Origin: Acetofilamentum sp.
GTDB lineage: Bacteria; Bacteroidota; Bacteroidia; Bacteroidales; JAFGUD01
NCBI GenBank assembly: GCA_020722645.1
Contig: DYKL01000204.1
Location: 1-6,493, forward strand
Length of the DNA stretch: 6,493 nucleotides
Direction of reading: 5' to 3'
Shown here: positions 1 through 5,929 of the stretch, one piece after another
Layout of the letters: each line of letters opens with the position of its first letter
Numbering within the stretch: the stretch's first letter is position 1
Program-made: the position numbers and the translations under genes
The notes under the pieces: model-generated
Told to the model about the DNA's origin: nothing
Seen by the model: only the letters and a program-made list of their open reading frames with translations
Database searches by the model: none

Positions 1-1
1 C

Positions 2-82
2 AACGAATTTGGTGTGCTGAATTTAACAAGCTCAAATTTAAGCCGATTTATTAATGAGTTCGGTCTAAAAACTATTTTTTAG
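2..82 (+). CDS. C-terminal end of a gene entering from the left edge (unidentified)
   Basis: An open frame runs from the first bases to a TAG at 80-82 and gives 26 residues ending in the sense of ...SRFINEFGLKTIF. The composition (Leu, Asn, Phe, Ser, with a plausible amphipathic helix) looks like a natural protein C-terminus, and the frame ends just before AT-rich non-coding DNA. I do not recognise the family, and 26 codons are too few to exclude a chance frame. If real, it is the only + strand gene here and converges on the oxidoreductase gene that ends at 258, leaving about 175 bp between the two stop codons. The stop codon lies inside a small inverted repeat (63-84). Confidence 0.35.
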   Translation, partial: NEFGVLNLTSSNLSRFINEFGLKTIF

Positions 83-111
83 ACAATACAAAGATGAGTC
101 TGGTCTAAAAA
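54..111. repeat. 18-bp direct repeat, 40-bp offset
   Basis: ATGAGTTCGGTCTAAAAA at 54-71 recurs as ATGAGTCTGGTCTAAAAA at 94-111, with two adjacent mismatches. The first copy covers the last codons of the putative left-edge gene, and the second lies after its stop. This suggests a small tandem duplication of the gene's 3' end. The remaining DNA to 210 is AT-rich and shows no gene; a 6-bp inverted repeat (CAAACA at 129-134, TGTTTG at 142-147) is its only other structure. Confidence 0.5.
63..84 (+). terminator. Possible hairpin overlapping the stop codon of the left-edge frame
   Basis: GTCTAAAAA (63-71) and TTTTTAGAC (76-84) form a 9-bp inverted repeat around a 4-nt loop. The stem is AT-rich with few G-C pairs, and no clean T-run follows on the + strand, so it is a weak candidate for an intrinsic terminator. 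It contains the TAG at 80-82. Confidence 0.25.
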
Positions 112-210
112 GCCTGTTTTATTTCAGCCAAACAATCTATATGTTTGATCATCAGTATTTTAAAAAATATTTTATTATTTATGTAAAATGCTTATTTTCA
201 GTAATTTACC

Positions 211-239
211 TTATGAACTTTCAACTTTATGAACTTTAT
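211..239. repeat. Nonamer tract on the downstream side of the oxidoreductase gene
   Basis: The tract reads TTATGAACTTTCAAC then TTTATGAACTTTAT on the + strand, that is AAAGTTCAT-type units on the coding (minus) strand. The 15-mer TTATGAACTTTCAAC at 211-225 is identical to 4930-4944, downstream of the prenyl synthase, and differs by one base from 3131-3145, downstream of glycyl-tRNA synthetase. It is one member of the family of gene-boundary tracts in this window. Confidence 0.75.
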
Positions 240-257
240 AGACTAAACTCATAATTT

Positions 258-2132
258 CTAAAACTCTCTTAAATTTTCGTGAATTCCTTTGTGAGTTTCG
301 TACCAAAAATCAAGCGATGCCGCATATTTATCTTTATTAAAATAATCCAACCACTTCAAAAACTCGGGAGAATCAAGTTTATCGACTTCTTTTTTTCTTT
401 TTAGGAAATTATGAATAAAATCAATATTCCTTTCCGATTCGTAGAAAACAGAAGCGTTTCTGCAAGCAATTCTCGAAGCTGTAAGTTTTAATTTGGCTAA
501 ATATTCATTTTTAATGCCCCACAAAGACTCAGCAATTTCAGGTATCATTTCTTCTGCCCAATTTCTGTGAAAACGACAAAAACCGAAATTATCCAAAATA
601 AGCTCTGCTTTTAGTCTTTCGGCATTAAGTTGTCCTAATGCTCTTGGATCAACGAAATCATTACCATAGTACATAAAATATTTGCCGTTTATGGGCAAAG
701 GAGACAAAGCTCCGGGAGTCCAATACTGATTAGGAACCATCCAACCGTTTCTTGCAAAAGCATTGTAAACAAACAAATCCAATAAGTTTTTCCCTTTTTG
801 TCGTGAAATTCTGCGTCCCCATTTTCTTGCACCTTCCGAAAAATCCATAATACCGCGTTTTTGAACTATCGAATCCAATACTTCTACTCCCAAATCGGCA
901 TTATACATTGAGTCTTCAACATTGTTGAAATTTGCGAGATTAAACTTCGGTTTTCCTGAAACTCCTATTTCGGCGGGATTTAAAAGACCTTTGTCGAGAC
1001 ATTCAAAAATCCACGCCACAGCACCGCCAATCGAAATAGCATCAAATCCGTATGCATCGCAATGATGATTTAATTTTTCGGCAGCTCTTTGGTCAAAAAT
1101 TCCGGTTAAAGGTCCGAGAGTCTGATACGGTTCATAATCTTTTTTGTATTCATCTCTTGTTTTTTTACAAACTGCTGCACACGGCTCACCGCAATTGAAC
1201 TGCGATTTTGTATCAATGGTTTCTTCGTTGAATTGTTTGAGATAATGTTCCAGAATAAGTTTTTTGTGAATATCTTTTCTTTCGTCGTCAGAAAGATAAA
1301 TACTTTGATAATTCATAAAAATTGTTGTTCCGAAAGATTTAGCGTAATTCACTCCAAAAGTACCTCCGGTTTTGAAATTCGGGTCAAAGCGATATTTTGT
1401 AGTAGCTTCGATGTCTTTTGCAGATAATTTTTTCTGATATTTTTCGACAAACCATTCATTTGCAACATTTCTGTCTCTAAAATCATCGTCAATGTATGAA
1501 CCACCATAAATAATTGCCACAATTCCGTGTTCCTGTAGCATTTTTGAACCAAAGCCCCCTCTTCCAGCCCAAGTTTCAACAAAAGTATTTTTTTCGTCTT
1601 TTACGGGAGCAGAACACACAGCACCACAATCTGTGGTCAATGCGGCTTCACCAACAGCCAATATTCTGGGAGGCGACGAATATTTGTGCTGAAAATTTTC
1701 CAAGACATAATCCAACAAAGCATAAACACCACCTCTGCCTTGTTTCCAGATATCTTGTACATTTACCGGAACCAATTCGACTTCTATTTCTTCGCCGTGT
1801 TCTCTGTTAAGGTATAAAATTGAATATTTAGAAGCTTTCCCGACAATAGACAATCCATTAATTCCCAGATTATCAAAAACTAACGAAGCACCCCCCATTG
1901 TTGAAATATAAAACCCCGACCAAGCAGGACCATTACCGGTAAAAATGAGACGATTTGAGCCCGGAAAGATTGAGCCGGCAAGCAAACCCGCTCCAATATT
2001 CAGACTATTGTATTTTCTTGATAAATGAATGCCCAAATCAACAGGTCCGAAAAAATCGCCGATTTTATAGCGTTGCAGTTTATAAAAACCTGTACCTGCA
2101 TCAATAAAGAGGTTTCTTAGGAATGATTGCAT
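258..2132 (-). CDS. Glyceraldehyde-3-phosphate ferredoxin oxidoreductase-like tungsten enzyme (AOR family)
   Basis: This is a 624-residue cytoplasmic oxidoreductase of the aldehyde:ferredoxin oxidoreductase family, expected to bind a tungsto-bispterin and one [4Fe-4S] cluster and to oxidise an aldehyde to an acid with ferredoxin as acceptor. Cluster ligands are visible as C314, C318 and C322 (CGEPCAAVC, spacing CX3CX3C) and C519 in DNFGFCRFHR. Cofactor-binding features include STMGGA (77-82), WAGRGGFG (188-195), TGGTFGVNY (255-263) and PLPINGKY (478-485). From memory these match Pyrococcus furiosus GOR closely, including the CGEPC..VCKK wording, better than they match classical AOR with its CX2CX3C. 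The length also fits GOR (about 650). The physiological substrate is therefore probably glyceraldehyde 3-phosphate, but another AOR-clade aldehyde cannot be excluded. An extra C169-X3-C173 pair is present that I do not recall in GOR. The start ATG (2130-2132) matches the family N-terminus and has no Shine-Dalgarno. The next gene upstream ends 113 bp away. I see no clear promoter in that gap. Confidence 0.88.
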   Translation of the reverse strand: MQSFLRNLFIDAGTGFYKLQRYKIGDFFGPVDLGIHLSRKYNSLNIGAGLLAGSIFPGSNRLIFTGNGPAWSGFYISTMGGASLVFDNLGINGLSIVGKASKYSILYLNREHGEEIEVELVPVNVQDIWKQGRGGVYALLDYVLENFQHKYSSPPRILAVGEAALTTDCGAVCSAPVKDEKNTFVETWAGRGGFGSKMLQEHGIVAIIYGGSYIDDDFRDRNVANEWFVEKYQKKLSAKDIEATTKYRFDPNFKTGGTFGVNYAKSFGTTIFMNYQSIYLSDDERKDIHKKLILEHYLKQFNEETIDTKSQFNCGEPCAAVCKKTRDEYKKDYEPYQTLGPLTGIFDQRAAEKLNHHCDAYGFDAISIGGAVAWIFECLDKGLLNPAEIGVSGKPKFNLANFNNVEDSMYNADLGVEVLDSIVQKRGIMDFSEGARKWGRRISRQKGKNLLDLFVYNAFARNGWMVPNQYWTPGALSPLPINGKYFMYYGNDFVDPRALGQLNAERLKAELILDNFGFCRFHRNWAEEMIPEIAESLWGIKNEYLAKLKLTASRIACRNASVFYESERNIDFIHNFLKRKKEVDKLDSPEFLKWLDYFNKDKYAASLDFWYETHKGIHENLREF

Positions 2133-2245
2133 ATTTTTTTTATGCTAAAATAAACATTTTTTTGGAAAATAAAACTTTTTTCGGAAAATGTTGAATTAAA
2201 AACGAATTAGCCTCATTATTTTTTAGATGTTTTTTTAATATTTTT

Positions 2246-2704
2246 TTACCATCCAATAGTCATTAATAACACCAAAATTGCCATCAACGACCAAGGAATT
2301 AGACATAAAACACCAAAAAAAATGGAAAGGTTCAATTTTTTCTTTATTTTGTTATAATTCTGATGTTCTTTTGTTTTTTTTGAGTTTAACAAAATCAAAC
2401 TTCCGATTACTGTAATAGCAATTAATATGGGGATTGCAATAAAAAAGGCAAATATCCAGAAAAATGGCATAATAACTAAACAAGCAATACCCAGAGCAAA
2501 CAACAAATATGTGAAAAACATAATTTTATCTGATGTTTTATCCTTATCAATCGGGGTATAAATAATATTATTTAAGGAATTTGTTTCAGTTACAATGTCC
2601 GAATAAGGTAAAACAGGTTTTTCATAACAGGTTTTAACAGCAAAAGTATTATTTGCATATAACAAGCTGAAAATAAGTAATAAAAGGAACGTTTTAAATT
2701 TCAT
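2246..2704 (-). CDS. Small membrane protein with signal peptide, function unknown
   Basis: This is a 152-residue protein that I do not recognise. It starts with a positively charged, Leu-rich signal peptide (MKFKTFLLLLIFSLLY), with a plausible signal peptidase I site after A22 (NTFA|VK). C26 is not in a lipobox, so a lipoprotein is unlikely. A polar stretch of about 35 residues (24-59) follows, then two closely spaced hydrophobic segments (about 61-80 and 82-106), a Lys-rich polar loop (109-124, KKTKEHQNYNKIKKK) and a third hydrophobic segment (about 126-150) ending in GW. This is compatible with an inner-membrane protein with three helices after cleavage. The start ATG (2702-2704) sits only 14 bp beyond the T-run of the tRNA-Leu terminator, so its promoter must overlap the terminator or tRNA, or it depends on read-through. 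The composition and clear topology argue for a real gene despite the lack of a named family. Confidence 0.72.
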   Translation of the reverse strand: MKFKTFLLLLIFSLLYANNTFAVKTCYEKPVLPYSDIVTETNSLNNIIYTPIDKDKTSDKIMFFTYLLFALGIACLVIMPFFWIFAFFIAIPILIAITVIGSLILLNSKKTKEHQNYNKIKKKLNLSIFFGVLCLIPWSLMAILVLLMTIGW

Positions 2705-2718
2705 TTTTTTTGTTTTTT

Positions 2719-2751
2719 AAAAAGAAAAAACGTTTCGTAATGAAACGTTTT
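2719..2751 (-). terminator. Intrinsic terminator of tRNA-Leu
   Basis: On the minus strand AAAACGTTTC and GAAACGTTTT form a perfect 10-bp stem (2742-2751 and 2727-2736) with a 5-nt loop. A T-rich tract (TTTTTTCTTTTT, 2730 down to 2719) starts within the stem base. It begins two bases after the tRNA 3' end, so it closes the tRNA transcript and also lies directly upstream of the 152-residue gene. Confidence 0.85.
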
Positions 2752-2752
2752 G

Positions 2753-2836
2753 TACCCGAGGCCGGAATCGAACCGGCACGAGATTACTCTCACTGGTTTT
2801 TGAGACCAGCGCGTCTACCAATTCCGCCACTCGGGC
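2753..2836 (-). tRNA. tRNA-Leu, anticodon CAA
   Basis: This is an 84-nt class II tRNA. The acceptor stem pairs GCCCGAG (2836-2830) with CTCGGGT (2760-2754), with a G-U closing pair, and the discriminator is A (2753). The D arm contains GGCGGAATTGGTAGACGC. The anticodon stem CTGGT/ACCAG encloses the loop CTCAAAA, with anticodon CAA at 2802-2800 (reads UUG). The long variable arm has a GAG/CTC stem, which fits Leu. The T arm is GCCGG-TTCGATT-CCGGC. The 3' CCA is not encoded, because ACA follows the acceptor stem. It has its own upstream promoter and downstream terminator. Confidence 0.97.
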
Positions 2837-2888
2837 GAGTGTGTTGATAGTTTTTAAAGTTTATAACCTTAGAACTATTTTGGGATTG

Positions 2889-2920
2889 CAAAAATAATCT
2901 ATTTTTATTTAACCAACAAA
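2889..2920 (-). promoter_or_regulatory. Bacteroidetes-type promoter for tRNA-Leu
   Basis: On the minus strand a -33 element TTTG (2920-2917) is followed after exactly 20 bp by a -7 element TATTTTTG (2896-2889), which fits the TTTG / TAnnTTTG consensus of the Bacteroidetes primary sigma factor. Transcription should start near 2883, giving a leader of about 45 nt before the tRNA. The 11-mer TATTTTTGCAA is shared with the candidate promoter upstream of glycyl-tRNA synthetase. Apart from this site and the repeats from 3011 on, the gene-free stretch 2837-3144 shows nothing else I can name. Confidence 0.8.
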
Positions 2921-3010
2921 AAATTTTATTCCAATTTGCCAAAAAACTATAAAACATCACAAACTAATTCTTTTGATACACCATCAAAGCTGATTTATTG
3001 TCAAACGTTA

Positions 3011-3145
3011 CAAGCTTTATGAACTTTTAGACCCTTTCAGGGCAAGCTTTACAAACTTTACGAAATTTTAGACCCTTTCAGGGCAAGCTTTATGAACTTT
3101 TAAACCCTTTCAGGACAAGCTTTACAAACTTTACGAACTTTCAAC
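3011..3145. repeat. Composite tandem repeat downstream of glycyl-tRNA synthetase
   Basis: Four copies begin with CAAGCTTTA: 3011-3042 (32 bp), 3043-3083 (41 bp), 3084-3115 (32 bp) and 3116-3145. The first and third continue TGAACTTTTA. The second and fourth continue CAAACTTTACGAA, which carries one extra 9-bp CTTTACGAA unit and explains the 41-bp length. The first three end in a mini-hairpin CCCT-TTC-AGGG, degenerate in the third (AGGA). The last copy runs directly into the stop codon of glycyl-tRNA synthetase (3145-3147). The mini-hairpins have only 4-bp stems, too short for convincing intrinsic terminators. Confidence 0.85.
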
Positions 3146-4686
3146 TAAAGCAATCCTTCCAGCAATTTAGCCATACTTACTTTTTCGTCAGCGACTTTTA
3201 TAAGTTCATCAATGCTGATTCTTTCCTGCTCCATTGTATCTCTGTGTCGCAAAGTAACAGTGTTGTCTTCTTTTGTCTGATGGTCGATTGTTATACAATA
3301 AGGAGTTCCAATAGCATCTTGACGGCGGTATCTTTTACCGATAGAATCTTTTTCTTCGTAAATTACATTAAAATGAAGTTTTAATTTATCGAAAATTTTG
3401 TCCGCAATTTCAGGTAATCCGTCTTTTTTAACCAATGGTAAAACAGCAATCTTAACAGGCGCAAGTGCAGGCGGAATAGCCAATACAACACGTTCTTCAC
3501 CTGTACTTTCAACTATTTCTTCTTTGTATGCCGCACACAGAATTGTCAAAAATGTTCTGTCTAAACCAATCGAAGTTTCAACTACATAAGGAACATAAGA
3601 TTCATTGAGGTCAGGGTCGAAATACTGCATTTTTTTACCTGAAAATTCCTGATGTTGAGATAAGTCAAAATCTGTGCGAGAGTGAATACCTTCAACTTCT
3701 TTGAAACCCATCGGAAAATCAAATTCTATATCAAAAGCCGCATTTGCATAATGAGCAAGTTTGTCGTGTTCGTGAAAACGGTATTTTTCGTCTCCAAAAC
3801 CTAAATTTTTGTGCCATTTAATTCTGAATTCTTTCCAATAGTTAAACCATTTCATCTCGTCGCCCGGACGCACAAAAAACTGCATTTCCATTTGTTCAAA
3901 TTCACGCATACGGAAAATAAACTGACGTGCAACAATCTCGTTTCTGAAAGCCTTTCCGATTTGTGCAATACCAAAAGGAATTTTCATTCTGCCACTTTTC
4001 ATTACGTTCAAAAAGTTTACAAAAATTCCTTGTGCAGTTTCGGGACGGAGATAAATTGTATTTGCAACTTCGCTTAAAGAACCCAATTTTGTTGAAAACA
4101 TCAGGTTAAATTGTCTGACTTCTGTCCAGTTTTTTGAACCTGATTCAGGACAAGCAATTTCGTTGTCAATTATTATCTGGCGTAATTCTTCTAAATCGTT
4201 GTTGTTTAGAGCATTGATAAATCTTTTGTTAAGTTCGTCAATCTTGGTTTTGGTGCGAATGACATTTGGATTTGTTTCGAGAAACTGTACTTCGTTGAAT
4301 GCATCACCAAATTTTTTCTTACCTTTTTCGACTTCTTTTTGAATTTTTTCTTCGAGTTTAGCTCTGAATTCTTCAATTAAAACGTCGGCTCTGTATCTTT
4401 TTTTGCTGTCTTTATTGTCAATCAAAGGGTCATTAAAAGCCGAAACGTGTCCCGATGCTTCCCAAACTTTCGGGTGCATAAAAATTGCGGCGTCAATTCC
4501 CACAATATTTGAATGCAACTGAACCATTGAACGCCACCAGTACTCTTTGATGTTGTTTTTCAGTTCCGCACCATTTTGACCGTAGTCGTAAACCGCACCA
4601 AGTCCGTCGTAGATTTCACTTGACGGAAATATAAAACCATACTCTTTTGAGTGAGCAATTATTTTTTTTAATAAATCATCTGACAT
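3145..4686 (-). CDS. glyQS: Glycine--tRNA ligase, single-chain dimeric type
   Basis: This is a 513-residue cytoplasmic class II synthetase that charges tRNA-Gly with glycine using ATP. It is the single-chain form found in eukaryotes, archaea and part of the bacteria including Bacteroidetes, not the separate alpha/beta GlyQ + GlyS form. Motif 1 lies near 28-52 (GLGAVYDYG...EYWWRSMV). LRPETAQGIFVNF (213-225) precedes motif 2, FRNEIVARQFIFRMREFEQMEMQFF (247-271), with the ATP-contacting Arg and FRMREFEQMEMQ wording typical of Bacteroidetes. Motif 3 is VETSIGLDRTFL (369-380). The region about 90-185 is the charged insertion. The anticodon-binding domain starts near 405 (PPALAPVKIAVLPL) and contains KRYRRQDAIGTPYC (451-464). 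The length fits the family, so the gene is complete. The start ATG at 4684-4686 gives the expected N-terminus and has no Shine-Dalgarno. It is probably an independent transcription unit with a leader of about 130 nt. Confidence 0.98.
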   Translation of the reverse strand: MSDDLLKKIIAHSKEYGFIFPSSEIYDGLGAVYDYGQNGAELKNNIKEYWWRSMVQLHSNIVGIDAAIFMHPKVWEASGHVSAFNDPLIDNKDSKKRYRADVLIEEFRAKLEEKIQKEVEKGKKKFGDAFNEVQFLETNPNVIRTKTKIDELNKRFINALNNNDLEELRQIIIDNEIACPESGSKNWTEVRQFNLMFSTKLGSLSEVANTIYLRPETAQGIFVNFLNVMKSGRMKIPFGIAQIGKAFRNEIVARQFIFRMREFEQMEMQFFVRPGDEMKWFNYWKEFRIKWHKNLGFGDEKYRFHEHDKLAHYANAAFDIEFDFPMGFKEVEGIHSRTDFDLSQHQEFSGKKMQYFDPDLNESYVPYVVETSIGLDRTFLTILCAAYKEEIVESTGEERVVLAIPPALAPVKIAVLPLVKKDGLPEIADKIFDKLKLHFNVIYEEKDSIGKRYRRQDAIGTPYCITIDHQTKEDNTVTLRHRDTMEQERISIDELIKVADEKVSMAKLLEGLL

Positions 4687-4698
4687 ATAATTAGTTAT

Positions 4699-4751
4699 AA
4701 AGTTTGTAAAGTAATAAAGTTTGTAAAGTTCGTAATGTTTTTAACGTTATA
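4699..4751. repeat. Tandem nonamer tract upstream of glycyl-tRNA synthetase
   Basis: Six consecutive units can be read on the + strand: AAAGTTTGT (4699-4707), AAAGTAAT (8 bp, 4708-4715), AAAGTTTGT (4716-4724), AAAGTTCGT (4725-4733), AATGTTTTT (4734-4742) and AACGTTATA (4743-4751). The tract begins 12 bp from the start codon and would lie inside the mRNA leader. Its orientation is opposite to the tract after the same gene. An apparent 82-codon minus-strand frame over 4695-4943 is just translation of this and the following repeat. Confidence 0.85.
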
Positions 4752-4758
4752 AATCTTG

Positions 4759-4791
4759 TCCCATCGGGAACTAAAACATTGAGTGCAATGT
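4759..4791 (-). other. Two small hairpins in the glycyl-tRNA synthetase leader
   Basis: ACATTG (4776-4781) and CAATGT (4786-4791) form a perfect 6-bp stem with a 4-nt loop. TCCC (4759-4762) and GGGA (4766-4769) form a 4-bp stem with a 3-nt loop. Both lie between the candidate promoter (4827-4834) and the start codon. The CCC-loop-GGG mini-hairpin beside a nonamer tract repeats the design of 3011-3115. I see no T-box landmarks (no stem I, specifier loop or T-box sequence), so a tRNA-sensing leader is not supported. Confidence 0.35.
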
Positions 4792-4826
4792 CTGTACATA
4801 AATTTGAATAAATTTATAATCGCTTG

Positions 4827-4834
4827 CAAAAATA
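4827..4834 (-). promoter_or_regulatory. Candidate -7 element for glycyl-tRNA synthetase
   Basis: TATTTTTG on the minus strand (4834-4827) matches TAnnTTTG and continues CAA, so 11 bases agree with the tRNA-Leu promoter. No TTTG is found 19-21 bp upstream, where the nonamer tract lies, so only half of the consensus is met. Transcription would start near 4820, with a leader of roughly 135 nt. Confidence 0.45.
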
Positions 4835-4853
4835 GAAAAAAATTCTTTAGTTT

Positions 4854-4947
4854 AAAGTTTGTAAAGTTCTTAATGTTAAAAGTTTGAAAAGTATAACAGA
4901 ACAAACTTACTTTAAGAACTTTATAAACATTATGAACTTTCAACTTT
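4854..4947. repeat. Inverted pair of nonamer tracts between prenyl synthase and glycyl-tRNA synthetase
   Basis: On the + strand the left part has AAAGTTTGT, AAAGTTCTT and AATGTTAAA (4854-4880). On the minus strand the right part has AAAGTTG, AAAGTTCAT, AATGTTTAT, AAAGTTCTT and AAAGTAA (4947 down to 4907). Arms 4857-4873 and 4912-4928 are 17-bp inverted repeats with one mismatch around a 38-nt loop. The left half belongs to the upstream flank of glycyl-tRNA synthetase and the right half to the downstream flank of the prenyl synthase. Its right end lies directly after the prenyl synthase stop codon. Confidence 0.85.
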
Positions 4948-4948
4948 C

Positions 4949-5929
4949 TTATTTTTCCCTCTTCAGTATATAATTTGCAAAATCGTAGAGAATTTTTTTC
5001 TTTTCGGTATCAATTCCTTTAATCAGTTCAATGTTTTTTAAAGCTTCGTTGTAATAAAATTCGATTTTCTTTTGAGCAATTTCAGGAATATTAAGTCTTT
5101 CGTATATTTTTGTAACTTCTTCGATTTTTCCTTCGGGATTTTTGGTTTGAGATAAAAACAACTTTTCGATTTTTCTTTTTAGGTCTCCTTGTGCAAGGTT
5201 TAATGCATTGATTGATAAGAAAGTTTTTTTGTTTGCAACAATATCATTTCCGATTTTTTTCCCGAAAACGTCAGAATTTGCAAAAGTGTCGAAATAATCG
5301 TCCTGAATTTGAAAAGCAAGCCCGAGATTTATTCCGAAATTGTAGATTTCATCAACATCCTGAACGGAAGCATCAGAAACAACAGCACCCAAAGCCAACG
5401 AACAAGCTAAAAGGACAGCGGTTTTGAGTTTAATCATCTGCATATAAGTCTCAATCGGCACATTTAAGACTGTTTCAAAGTCCATATCTAATTGCTGACC
5501 TTCGCAGACCTGCAATGCGGTTTTGTTTATAAGTTCCATAAGGGGTTTAAGTTTATTTTCGGGCAATTGTAGCAATTTTTGATAAACAAGAATCATCATT
5601 GCATCACCCGAAAGGAGTGCCTGATTAACATTCCATTTTGCGTGAACAGTCTGTCTATTGCGACGGACAAAAGAATTGTCCATAACATCATCGTGCAGAA
5701 GCGTAAAATTATGGAACATTTCAACTGCAAAAGCCGGAATTAAAGCAGTGTTCAGGTCTCCGCCAAAAACATCGGCAGTCAGTAAAACACATACAGAACG
5801 TATTTTTTTTCCACCTTCAAGTGCATAAATTACAGGTTCGTACAAGTCATTAACTTCGGCTTTGTAGCCTGCAAAAATATCTTTCAGATTTTCAATTACA
5901 AGTTGTTGGTAATGTTTTAATTGAGTCAT
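4949..5929 (-). CDS. Trans-isoprenyl diphosphate synthase (polyprenyl synthetase family)
   Basis: This is a 326-residue soluble all-helical enzyme that condenses isopentenyl diphosphate onto an allylic diphosphate, feeding quinone and other isoprenoid synthesis. The first Asp-rich motif is D80-D81-V-M-D84 (LLHDDVMD) and the second is D210-D211-Y-F-D214 (FQIQDDYFD). Both have DDxxD spacing without the two-residue insertion of bacterial FPP synthases. Other family features are GGKKIR (39-44, with Ser where Pro is usual), RRNRQTVH (89-96), GD (108-109), GQQLDMDF (144-151), KT (169-170) and GKKIGNDIVANKKT (223-236). The fifth residue before the first motif is aromatic (F75), which in characterised enzymes limits chain length, so a short product (C15-C20) is likelier than a long menaquinone tail; this is inference. 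The length is normal. The start ATG at 5927-5929 is followed upstream, without a gap, by a nonamer tract. There is no Shine-Dalgarno. The next gene downstream begins 262 bp away, so co-transcription is not assured. Confidence 0.95.
   Translation of the reverse strand: MTQLKHYQQLVIENLKDIFAGYKAEVNDLYEPVIYALEGGKKIRSVCVLLTADVFGGDLNTALIPAFAVEMFHNFTLLHDDVMDNSFVRRNRQTVHAKWNVNQALLSGDAMMILVYQKLLQLPENKLKPLMELINKTALQVCEGQQLDMDFETVLNVPIETYMQMIKLKTAVLLACSLALGAVVSDASVQDVDEIYNFGINLGLAFQIQDDYFDTFANSDVFGKKIGNDIVANKKTFLSINALNLAQGDLKRKIEKLFLSQTKNPEGKIEEVTKIYERLNIPEIAQKKIEFYYNEALKNIELIKGIDTEKKKILYDFANYILKREK

Noticed and set aside
1233..1810. Several 64-98 codon frames on both strands inside the oxidoreductase gene, and similar ones inside the synthetase and prenyl synthase genes
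   Set aside because: They lie entirely inside well-supported genes in other frames and have no recognisable features.
3032..3083. CCCTTTCAGGG hairpins as intrinsic terminators of glycyl-tRNA synthetase
   Set aside because: The stems are only 4 bp and are not followed by a T-run on the minus strand.
4687..4826. T-box or other riboswitch in the glycyl-tRNA synthetase leader
   Set aside because: There are only two tiny hairpins, no T-box sequence and no terminator/antiterminator pair.
4695..4943. 82-codon minus-strand open frame starting MKVHNVYKVLKV
   Set aside because: It is translation of the 9-bp repeats (9 bp is three codons, so repeats stay open) and shows the biased Lys/Phe/Asn composition of AT-rich non-coding DNA. 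No start signals support it.
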